Below are positions 55,259 to 64,000 of a stretch of 64,000 nt of DNA, one piece after another. How positions within the stretch are numbered: position 1 is the stretch's first letter; every line of letters starts with the position of its first letter. Source of the stretch: Paulownia fortunei (taxonomy: Eukaryota; Streptophyta; Magnoliopsida; Lamiales; Paulowniaceae); NCBI GenBank assembly GCA_019321725.1, contig CM033120.1, positions 5,399,694 through 5,463,693 of the forward strand, written 5' to 3'. Both the position numbers and the translations under genes were made by a program. A model generated the notes under the pieces. The model was given only the letters and a program-made list of their open reading frames with translations, ran no database searches and was not told where the DNA came from.

Positions 55259-56224
55259 ATGATGATGGGCCTTTTATTTCTATGTGATCCCCTTAAGCCA
55301 AAGTGGATCAATAGTTAATCTATTCCTATCGATTGCATATATACATCCCATGCATATATGGGCCTTCTTTTCTCGTTTTTCAATCTTGCTCCTTCTTCTT
55401 GTGTTGTCCACCAAAAATATAAAAAGAAAACCTCACCAATTATGTTATACAATTATTATCCTATAAGAAACCTTATATCAAACACAAGGGGATGTAAATA
55501 AGAGGGAGAGAGAAAATATAATGAAAAAATAGAGAAAGAAACTTACAAGCCTCATGTTAATCAAAACCCAAATTAAAACCAAAAACATAAAAATAAATCC
55601 AATCACATTGTCATGGCTCCATGATCATCCATATCAAAACCCAAATTAAAACCAAAATTATAAAAATAAATCCAATCACATTGTTATGGCTCCATGATCA
55701 TCCATGTTTAACTAAAATCGTGATAATAAAAAGCATGTAGATTTACATTTATTTTGTGTACCGATTTTAAATTTGGGATTAATAATTTCAAATATCCTCA
55801 TAAAATAATTTTAATTAAATAAGAATTAATAGTTTAATTTCAAAATGTATTTTAAATTTTTAAAAATTAAGAAACATAAAATCTGGATACCAAACCCAGT
55901 GGCGTCACGCACCTAACACTTATGTTACAACACTAAACTCACAGAATTAAAAAATACAGATGGTGTCGCAGTGCCGGATCGTCAGTGTCGTGGTGCTTCT
56001 AAAAAATTTCCATCACTCTGCTAGGCTGCGGCTCTAGTCACGTGACTAACAGATTTATTTTTTTACCCAATTTTTCAAGCTTTACTCATTAAATTAAAAA
56101 ACCCTAAATATACAAATTGCTTAAACAATTTTATTGCACATAAAAGATCAATTAAATGCATAATTTTCATAAAAAACTAAAGCTATAGATATCAATTATG
56201 CGGTAATCTAGGCTATGATACTAC
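55259..56224 (-). other. Leader of copia E, part nearest the 5' LTR, with primer site
   Basis: No gene. On the minus strand the primer site is near 56,205-56,219 (complement of GGCTATGATACTA, an iMet-type site). It is homologous in reverse to copia F's leader (21,394-22,297). It contains the 73-bp duplication at 55,561-55,706. Confidence 0.7.
55561..55706 (-). repeat. 73-bp tandem duplication in copia E leader
   Basis: Units start at 55,561 and 55,634 with TCAAAACCCAAATTAAAACC and differ at only a few positions. Confidence 0.9.
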
Positions 56225-58279
56225 TGTTAGGTTCGCATAACCACAGGACCTCGAATGTAGTTGAATTTAAAATTTTAAACAACATGCATCAAATACATAT
56301 ATGGGTGACTCGGGTTCGTTACGATTCGATCGATTGTTAGTAGTTAAAAGTAAATTAATACCCTAAATAAATTTGAGGGATGAATGATATATTCCTGAAC
56401 TAAATTAACGAAGAACACTTGAAACCTTTTGAAAACTTCATCAATTTCCAAACCCCGCAATTTGTGGAATTTGCTAAGATCCCTAAGTGTTGATCCTCTT
56501 AGTTGTATCCATACCTCGGATGCCCCTTCGTAATTTAGACTATGTTAGTAGTCTTCAACCAGATAATTCCTATCTAAGATTGTGTTTATGGGATTTGGAA
56601 CAAACATAAATTGCTATTTACTAATTAGGTATTTGATCAACTCTTAATCTAATAGGGTGAAAGAAGAATTGATCAAAAGAACTAGTAGAAGAGAAAGTAT
56701 GGGAAGAGAGGTTTGCTATTTTTTAACTTGCAGAAATGCTTGCAAGAATCAACCATAATGGGAGGCTTTTATAGCTCCCAATATTCCATCATATGGAAAC
56801 AATCCAAGACCATCTTGGACTCTAAAAGGTAAGTCTTTCAACACCTTCCAAATTCAATTTGGATAAATATAGCAGCCTTTGATTCTCAATCTAAGACTTG
56901 GTCATCTAATTATATCTTAGAATTTAATTCTTAATTAAATCCCTCCTGAGCTTCCTATAAGCCCATACCCAATGTGCCTTTGTCCAAAATAATAAGACCC
57001 AATTTAATTTATCTAATCAATTAAATTAATTCATCCAATAAATTATAATGGCCCACAATAATTAATTATTCCAAACAATTAATTACTGGTTTCATGATGG
57101 GCTATCTAATTCAATTAGGTTAATTAATTAATTAATTAATTAAATACTTGAATTAATTTAATTTAATTTAACTAATCACATTAATTAAATATAATCCAAA
57201 TCTTGGATTATCTACAAGAAATGAGCTTCTCCAAGTTAGGTTCACCCATATGCTAGGAGTGGACTCACAACTCTTGCAACTTAGTCCAATAATTAATTTA
57301 ATTATTTTTTAATTAACAAATGAAATTGATTAATCATCTTGAAATTAACCCATTAACTCCAAAAGCCTCACAAGTTATGGTCAGCATCTAGCAACATGCC
57401 ATGAAGATCTAGATATAGTTGAAGGTGGTGAACCCTTCCAATTATGAATATTGTACAAGTCTAGTTCTTACGTCAACTAATCTCCTAATTAAGCCTAGGG
57501 TGCGAATTATTAGTCAAAACCTTAATAACTCTATTCTATGAAAACACTCCTAGTATCTTGATTTGTTAGTGCTAATTAGAAAACTCATTTTATAATTACT
57601 CATTACGACTATGGCCATGGATTTCAAAATCAAATATAGTAAAATTATAGGAGATTCACCTATTCATCTAGATAGGTGACATGTCCTTTTTTGGCTAGTC
57701 ATTAATCTCTATACATGAAGATGATGCACCCAAAATACCCCCTTTATGATTGTTATGCAATCAAAGAATAAATCAAAGTACATCATGTCGAGAATGAGAT
57801 TACAATGGTGCTTCAAGTCAAATAACTAAATCATAAATTATCGTAATGATTGGAAACTTACCATTCGACAACCATATTTTCTTGGGAATTTTTAGTTAGG
57901 TTGTTTACTGAACTTAATTTCTAACATGCACCCATATATATGCACTAGTGTCACAATACCAGTGCCTATGGAACAAGGCACCTTCCTGTCAAGCATGCAT
58001 CAGATATGCAAGTCTTAAATGGGCTAGTCGATATCCCATCTCAAAAAAGCCCATGACTTAGAACTAGTTTAAGATCACGACCATAGAGGCATATTTTATG
58101 ATCGCCATTGTAGGCACGACTGTACCCTATAGTTATATGTAATCTAAGAATCTAATCTAATTCTAGAAACACAAATTTAAGATGAAGATTGCCTTTTATT
58201 AATGTTTAATCGAAAAAGAGAGTTTATTATAAGAGTATAATAGTGGCCACTAATTGACTCATTAGGAACTACTCTAACA
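56225..58279 (-). repeat. 5' LTR of copia E (2,055 bp)
   Basis: On the minus strand it starts TGTTAGAGTAG (58,279) and ends GCGAACCTAACA (56,225). The same ends occur in copia F. It has an AATTAATT-rich block at 56,990-57,190 in the same relative place as in F. Confidence 0.85.
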
Positions 58280-60150
58280 ACTCTATTATGTCCTGCAAAG
58301 AAAAATTAAACTAAAGCAAAGGAAGAAAAATATGTAGCTATAAAATTTGTTAACCATGTGGCAGCAATAATTTATGCGGAAAATTACTAGGAAGACGATT
58401 ATTAGCTTGTGTGGCGTAATTGCTCTCATGGCGAAGCCACAACCAAAATATGGCGTTTGGGCTATTGCAGTATTTGAAGATTTAAGTTGTAAAGCTTCTA
58501 TCAGCTACAACTTTTAGCACAATTGAAAATGCTCGATTCTATTAAAATAAATCAAGTTTTATTTTTTGTTAAACTTTAAGATGAAGCTATTGGAAACTAT
58601 TCTGTTCTCAAAATGTAGCCAAAGGATGACAATAGTTATTATGAGGTATAAAGTTCACCTAATAGTGAAAAAAAATATACTTTTGAAGATAAACTTTTAA
58701 TTAAATTTTTCACTAATTGTGATTAATACCTCTATTATATTTTTTTGTTATTATGGATATATAAGATTTTAAGAATTATATCAAATAGACTAAAGACAAC
58801 ATTCTCAAATGGTCAAATCAATTCTCCAAAGAGAATTATGTAAAGAAACCTATGTGGAATACTTGGAAGATTCTATAGTAGAAGGGCAATAAGATAAAGT
58901 TTGTGAACTTAAAATTTTCATTACCCAAGGCAATCTTTGAGAGGATGGTGTGTGAGATTTAACAATAAGGTGACCTCATGCATTTTCTCTCATCATATTT
59001 GACGAAAACTATTGTTCTATCATGAAGAAGTCTAATAAAGGGTTTGCAATTCTCTCTCTTTATTGATGATATCAAATTAACTGGAAAGATTAGGAGTATG
59101 TATAAACCATTGAAATATGATTATCTTTTAACTTAGTCAAAGGACATGATGAGTAAAACTCAATATTTTGTGTTAAAGTTCATACAAATTGTTCAAAAGT
59201 TATCTTGCTTAGAATGATTTATAAAGGAGAATTTTATGTTATGAAGTTTCAACCTTGAAATGTGTCCAAAGACTCCAAGCAGAAATGCGTAGACCATTAT
59301 CTTTCAATGGTTGTTATTTGGAGCTTGATGCGCATTGAGGTTTGTACGTTATCCAAATATCTGTTATACTATGGGTTAAAAAGTATTAATCTAATCCTAA
59401 TGAGTGACATAGGATAACAGTGATAAGAATGTTTAGACACTTTATAAATATTGCAAATAATTTCATTCGGTATGAAGGAATGTTTTTGTGGTTGAGTGAA
59501 TACACATTTAGATTAGTGTAAAGCCACCTCTGAGTTTGCTTTCTTATTTAGCAAAGATGTTAGCTCCTGTAGTAGCAAGAAGCAAATATGTATAACATTA
59601 TGCACAATTTAAGTATAATTTGTGGCACATATATCTGCAGTATGATGGTGTTTGGTTAAGAGGTTTTGTATTATTTGGGAGTTGTAAGCAGTCATGTGGG
59701 AGTTGTGATAGTATATTGAGATAAACAATCATCTATGCTTCTAACAGAGGTCCCCTCTATTAAAATAAAAAAAAAACACTATAATTTTTATGAGCGATAT
59801 CATTCCAAAGAAATAAGTATATCTATTCATTTTGTAGCAACTATTGTTGCCAATTAGCTTTAACCTAGAGATGTATTTTAAATCTCTAGTATTGCATAGA
59901 ATACGATATCTTTGAACTTTAGAATGTTGAAAAAGTTAAGCCCATAAGTTTTGACATTGGAATGTTATGAATGTCGTCTTTATGATGATATATTGTCTAA
60001 GTATATCGGATAATTGGAGATTGACTCTCTCACATGAGCAATCGCCTCTAACGTTGAGTAGCATACGGATATGATATATTTATAATTTTATTGGTATAAA
60101 ATCATAAAAAAGATATCATCTTGATGAATAATCAAGATGAGATTACTTTT
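58280..60150 (+). pseudogene. Decayed Ty1/copia RT-RNase H remnant
   Basis: Plus-strand fragments lie in copia order. KGNKIKFVNLKFSLPKA is near 58,885. FMKKSNKGFAILSLY and VDDIKLTGKI-type RT catalytic sequence lie at 59,020-59,085 (I-D-D in place of Y-V-D-D). ATSEFAFLF (near 59,530) and an RYHS-type RNase H end (near 59,795) follow. It is full of stops. The first 400 bases are not assignable. No LTR could be identified on either side. Confidence 0.65.
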
Positions 60151-62040
60151 GTGAACTTAAGTAATTGAAATGGATTCCCACTATCCATTGAACTTGTCCT
60201 ATAGCCAGATATGAGTTTTCTTGATATTAGTAATTTGTTAAGGACAAACTAGAAGAAAACCTAGGTTAAGTTACTTGGACCAAGATATATGTGGTGCATT
60301 AATTTGAAAAAATAACATACACTTTGAAGAAAGTACCATAACACGTGTTTCTTATCACATGTGCCTATTTGACCCTTGGGGTAATGTGTGAAAATATTCC
60401 TACTTCCTCATTGTGTGAGACCTAGAGATTTGTAAAACATCATTATATACCTATATGACTTTCAACTATTTCTCAAAATTTTAATGTAGCATTGCCACTT
60501 TACCATATTCCCAATAGCCATGGATAATTCTGCAATATGTGACATGTCTAGGAACTTGTCTTGTATTTATGAGTCGACTAATTATATTTAATTTAATTAT
60601 TAGAACATAATTGTGCATACATAACATGGTTTCGAATTAAGTATGCTCTTGTATATATTAACTGAGAGATAAGAGATACGTTGATTGGTGTAGAAAAAGA
60701 AATTTGGGGTATAGAGAGTTAACTATCCTCATATATATTTGAATTGAGTTGTTGTATATCCTTAATTAATGTATGACTCTAAACTCTTATGTGATATGTA
60801 TGCTGGCTACACAATCCATTTGCTTATATAAGATTAGTGATGTATAATTATGATCACACTAAACAAATGTCCAACTCTCATGTGCGAGTGGAAGATGTAA
60901 GAAAAGGTCACATATTAAAAACTGACCTAATACAAAGAGTTTTAAATTGAATTTTTGAGGAGTGAATTTTTGTAGGAGAAAACCAATCCATAATCATCAT
61001 TAAACGTAAGAAAGAAGAGAACAGAAAAAAGGCTGCTTTTCTTATGCTATTTTGCATGTAAAAAAGGGGGCACAATTTAGAAGTCAAGTTTATGATCAAG
61101 ATTTGAATAACACACCACCAAATGAAGCTCTTGGATTGTGGAATTAAGCCTCTACATTTGTGACTTATTTTGGACCTTTGTAGAAGCATTTAAACACAAA
61201 AAAATGTTAGTAAATCAACTATAAAATGTCCTATGTATAAATGGCGAATTTTACCCAATAATTCATCAAATTCGAATTGAATTTTGTCTTTTGTAAAAAC
61301 TCATCTTATAATTGTAAAATAAACAATATATGAATAATTAAAAAACACTCCTATTTTTCGTATGCATTCTAAACTTAACAAAAAATACTCATACTTTTGA
61401 TTTGAAACATTTATTACACATATTGTTCATATATTTATATTATACTCAACCAATTGTTCGTTCTAATAACTAATTTGTAAATTTTATTTGATACCAATAA
61501 AATATCAATTAAAAAAAATCTTAATAATTTATAACTTTTTTAATTATTTTAATTATTTATCTGAGCACTGTATCATAGTTATAAATCATATTATATATTG
61601 ACATACAAAATGTATTTCGTATAATTTAACACTTAGTCAAACACTATAACTATAAACTGTATAAATTAAGCCGTAGTAAAATTTACAAGGAGAGTACTTT
61701 AAATTTAATAATTTATAAAAATATTATTTGTTATTAAATAGTTGTCTCTATATTTTACTATAATCATAAACTAAAGTACATAAACAATTTTTTTAGGTAT
61801 AATTATACCTATAAATAAGATATGAATAGCTTGTATTTTTATTTTTGAATAATTTATTTGGATTCAAAATTTATTCATACACGCATAAATATTTTATCCA
61901 CTTCGTATTTCAGGCCATAATTTCTTAAAAAAGTTCATAATATATTTAAACATATAAAATTCCAAAAAATTTCCACTTTCATATATAAAATAACTAGGCG
62001 AAAAATTTCCAATTATGCTTAGGGCCTAGGATGAGAATTA
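60151..62040. other. AT-rich intergenic sequence
   Basis: I see no gene, LTR or repeat here. A minus-strand open frame at 60,908-61,189 has no recognisable motif and a composition like its surroundings. Confidence 0.5.
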
Positions 62041-62285
62041 TATGGTTTTTGTAACGAAGTTCATTTTCCGTGCGGCGCTACATGATTGGATGGGGTCTTT
62101 TCCAAAACGGAAACCAAAGCAAAATATATTTACATATCTTCAGACCTTACATAAAAAGAGCATTTATTGCACCCACGCGCAAAAGTTGTAAAAGCCGAAA
62201 ATAAATACTTTACCTTTTCTTCTCCTTGTAACAGTGGCTAACGGCGGCCTTCTGGTGTCTGTGGCGGCGGCGGTTTAACAGGTGG
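62041..62285 (+). promoter_or_regulatory. Probable promoter and 5' UTR of the host gene
   Basis: GC content rises sharply compared with the AT-rich upstream DNA. 'aaatatattta' near 62,122 and 'aaataaatac' near 62,199 are TATA-like. A pyrimidine-rich stretch (62,207-62,228) and GGCGG repeats precede the ATG at 62,286. Confidence 0.45.
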
Positions 62286-62955
62286 ATGGCAAGAAGCAAC
62301 AAATACACCTCCCTCAACTTCAATGGAATTTTTGAAAAAAAGCTGAACATCAATAACCAACCCGCCAGCAATAATTCCTCCGTTAAATCATTTGCAAGTC
62401 AGAGCAAGACTGTTTTATCGAACTCACGCATCCATGGGCACATGCTTGTTTTGAGCCGACCGGCTCCTAAACCCATTTCCATTCCTCAGAAACCTGAAAA
62501 TAAAGACAAGGGTTCTTCTGTTTCTTCTACGTCGCCCCCAGATCAAGCACAAGCCGTTTCGGAACCGGATTCAATTTCTCTCCGTCCACAGGGCCGAACC
62601 GGGTCCGGTCCAGTGCTGAATTCGTCTCCCTTACCGTCTCCGGTGTCTCCCTTGTCGTCGAAGTCTGATCGGTTCGTTCCGCCGCATCTCAGGCCTGGGT
62701 TCGTGGGCAGAGAGGAGAAGCCTGGACCGGAGTCTGTGAAGGGTGGTCCGAGTAGTTTTAAGGCTAAGCCGGAGTTCAGAGCGCATCGACCAGGTCAGGT
62801 TCAGGGTCCTTGGCATTACGGGTTGGAGACGATCGACGGAAGGCCGAAATCTGGAGGTGGGTATGAGCCGATAAGGAGAGGTCGTGAGCTGGCGGATCTG
62901 AACCGTCCCGGTTCAAGTGGGACCCGGCCCAGTTCTAGTGGATGATGGTATGGTT
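62286..62955 (+). CDS. Host gene, 5' part: Ser/Pro/Gly-rich protein of unknown function
   Basis: Opens at ATG 62,286 (MARSNKYTSLNFNGIFEKK) and is open for 219 codons. It has higher GC and very different codon use from the transposons. The sequence is low-complexity and probably disordered: a Ser/Asn-rich start, HGHMLVLSRPAPKPISIPQ, a Pro/Ser stretch and SDRFVPPHLRPGFVGREEKPGPE. It ends with a Gly/Arg-rich tail (GRPKSGGGYEPIRRGREL). I see no catalytic domain or membrane segment. A TGA occurs at 62,943, nine codon-like bases before the N gap. Whether it is the true end, an error or lies near an exon border cannot be told. It looks like a real plant nuclear gene, but I cannot name the family. 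Confidence 0.75.
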
Positions 62956-63055
62956 NNNNNNNNNNNNNNNNNNNNNNNNNNNNNNNNNNNNNNNNNNNNN
63001 NNNNNNNNNNNNNNNNNNNNNNNNNNNNNNNNNNNNNNNNNNNNNNNNNNNNNNN
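62956..63055. other. Assembly gap of exactly 100 N
   Basis: A round 100-base run of N is the convention for a scaffold gap of unknown size. The rest of the host gene may be missing here. Confidence 0.98.
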
Positions 63056-63690
63056 GGTTACCTAAGTGGATTAGAGGCTCACAACGGTGTATAAATACAC
63101 CATTAGTGGTTGGAAAAAATCGGGAACCCCCCCTCCTCTATCTTTATCTACTTGTTTTTCTCTCTTCCATACACAGGGTTCCATAAATTCTTCAAAATAG
63201 GCTCAAGGCTTTATTCAAACCATTGAATGAAAAAAATGAACTTCACTCCCAAATTAGATTAGAAATAAAGAGTGTAAATTCAGTAGCAAGGGTTTATCAC
63301 GTGGGTTTGCTCGAAGTGTGGATACTGTTGGATGGGCTATGTTTGGAGCTCTTTGGTGAATCTTTTTGGGAGGTCCAATGAAGGTGTTCGTGTGGAGAGA
63401 GAGAAATTTAGATTCCTTCATGCTCTACATCAACCAAAGTACTTGAAATGTATATTCGCAAAACTAAGTCATTTAGTTATATTAAGTGAATAATTAGAAA
63501 CGCAAACAGTAAATTGCATTGAATCAGGGATTAGCCTATTTTACATGTGATATATGTATTTTATTTTCAATTTTTGAAAATTTTAAATTTTCACTATATG
63601 TTATCCCGTAATTTTATGAAGCCAACAAATGATTTGTCAACGTACCAACATAAGTTAAGAACCATAGGACATTTTTATTTTTCATTCATT
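63056..63690. other. Sequence after the gap, no gene recognised
   Basis: A TATA-like 'gtataaata' at 63,090 and a moderately GC-rich stretch to 63,420 give no frame with known motifs. It could be the end of a transposon LTR or host intron. Continuity with the gene left of the gap is not shown. Confidence 0.4.
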
Positions 63691-64000
63691 CTATCTTTGA
63701 ACAAAGATGTCGTTCCTAACAATGTTTGATACCAAGGATAAATAATTGATACTACCTTAATTCCATCTAGAGCTAAATGGACTTTTCTATAGCTAACGAA
63801 GCAACACTTTACTCCATTCTAAGCTTAAAGATCGTCTTACCTCTTAGTCTTCTTCTTCTTGTCATCCTCTATAAACTTTGTAGAGATGGAATCATATCCG
63901 ACATCAAAAAGCTAAGAAGAATTGTTAACCTTGAAGGTTAACTTCAACAAATTACAAACTTGAATTAGAACATTTCTAATTTAATTAAGCAAGTGAATAT
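63691..64000 (-). pseudogene. Minus-strand Ty1/copia gag/pre-integrase fragment
   Basis: Aligns with 41,600-41,860 of copia E in the same orientation. Landmarks are 'gctaa.tgga', 'ctaacg.a.caac', 'ctccattc', 'cttacctc', 'cttgtcatc' and 'aaggttaacttcaa'. It continues beyond the window. Confidence 0.65.

Larger units (their letters stand above)
41208..58279 (-). mobile_element. Element E: Ty1/copia retrotransposon on the minus strand, outermost element
   Basis: Read on the minus strand: 5' LTR 58,279-56,225, primer site, leader, gag and the pre-integrase region down to 41,208, where element B is inserted. The leader is interrupted by element D (43,178-55,258). The remaining pol and 3' LTR must lie left of the window. 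The 5 bp right of the LTR is ACTCT. Same family type as copia F by LTR ends and gag sequence. Confidence 0.82.

Noticed and set aside
60908..61189. 93-codon minus-strand frame near the host gene.
   Set aside because: No motif, and its composition is like the surrounding AT-rich DNA.
62631..62816. Minus-strand Arg-rich frame over the host gene.
   Set aside because: It is a shadow of the GC-rich plus-strand coding sequence.

Overview
The window is plant nuclear DNA, almost certainly from a eudicot. It is AT-rich, and positions 1-58,279 are essentially one continuous stack of nested LTR retrotransposons of plant lineages: Athila-type and chromovirus (Tekay/Del-like) Ty3/gypsy, plus Ty1/copia. 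I cannot name the species. The only convincing low-copy host gene is the 5' part of a Ser/Pro/Gly-rich protein gene at 62,286-62,955. It runs into a 100-N scaffold gap at 62,956-63,055.

Layout by nesting. The outermost element is a copia element on the minus strand (E). Its 5' LTR is 56,225-58,279, its leader lies at 42,412-43,177 plus 55,259-56,224, and its gag/pre-integrase at 41,208-42,411; the rest lies left of the window. A chromovirus (B) sits in E's integrase region. B's pol remnant (10,158-12,567) and its 3' LTR (12,568-14,059 plus 40,775-41,207) are visible. B carries a defective Athila-like element (A, 424-10,157), which itself contains a 2.85-kb chromovirus solo LTR (2,799-5,651) and a copia LTR (1-423). 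B's LTR also contains a hAT-type MITE (12,677-13,160) and a second chromovirus (C, 14,060-39,620). C is split by a copia element (F, 19,179-36,592). F's leader is split by a minus-strand LTR (G, 22,298-31,056), which is split in turn by another chromovirus (H, 22,933-29,607). A 1.15-kb imperfect palindrome (39,621-40,774) sits where the end of C and part of B's LTR are missing.

The youngest element is D (43,178-55,258), a 12.1-kb Athila-type element inserted in E's leader. Its 1,612-bp LTRs differ at only 3 bases plus 3 short indels. It has gag, protease, reverse transcriptase, RNase H and integrase, then an unrecognised Cys-containing reading frame. After that comes a captured, intronless plant LOG gene (cytokinin riboside 5'-monophosphate phosphoribohydrolase) at 51,238-51,889. 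D's reading frame is broken only by short indels, mostly single bases in homopolymer runs, with no nonsense substitution that I can see. The breaks may therefore be consensus errors rather than decay.

Two observations stand out. One is the cytokinin-activating gene carried as cargo by a very young Athila-type element. The other is a ~700-bp TATA-containing promoter block shared between the LTRs of a Ty3/gypsy chromovirus (C) and a Ty1/copia element (F), superfamilies that should not share LTR sequence by descent.

Right of 58,279 there is a decayed plus-strand copia RT/RNase H remnant, AT-rich intergenic DNA, the host gene, the gap, and a last minus-strand copia gag fragment at the window edge. 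I found no tRNA, rRNA or CRISPR array.
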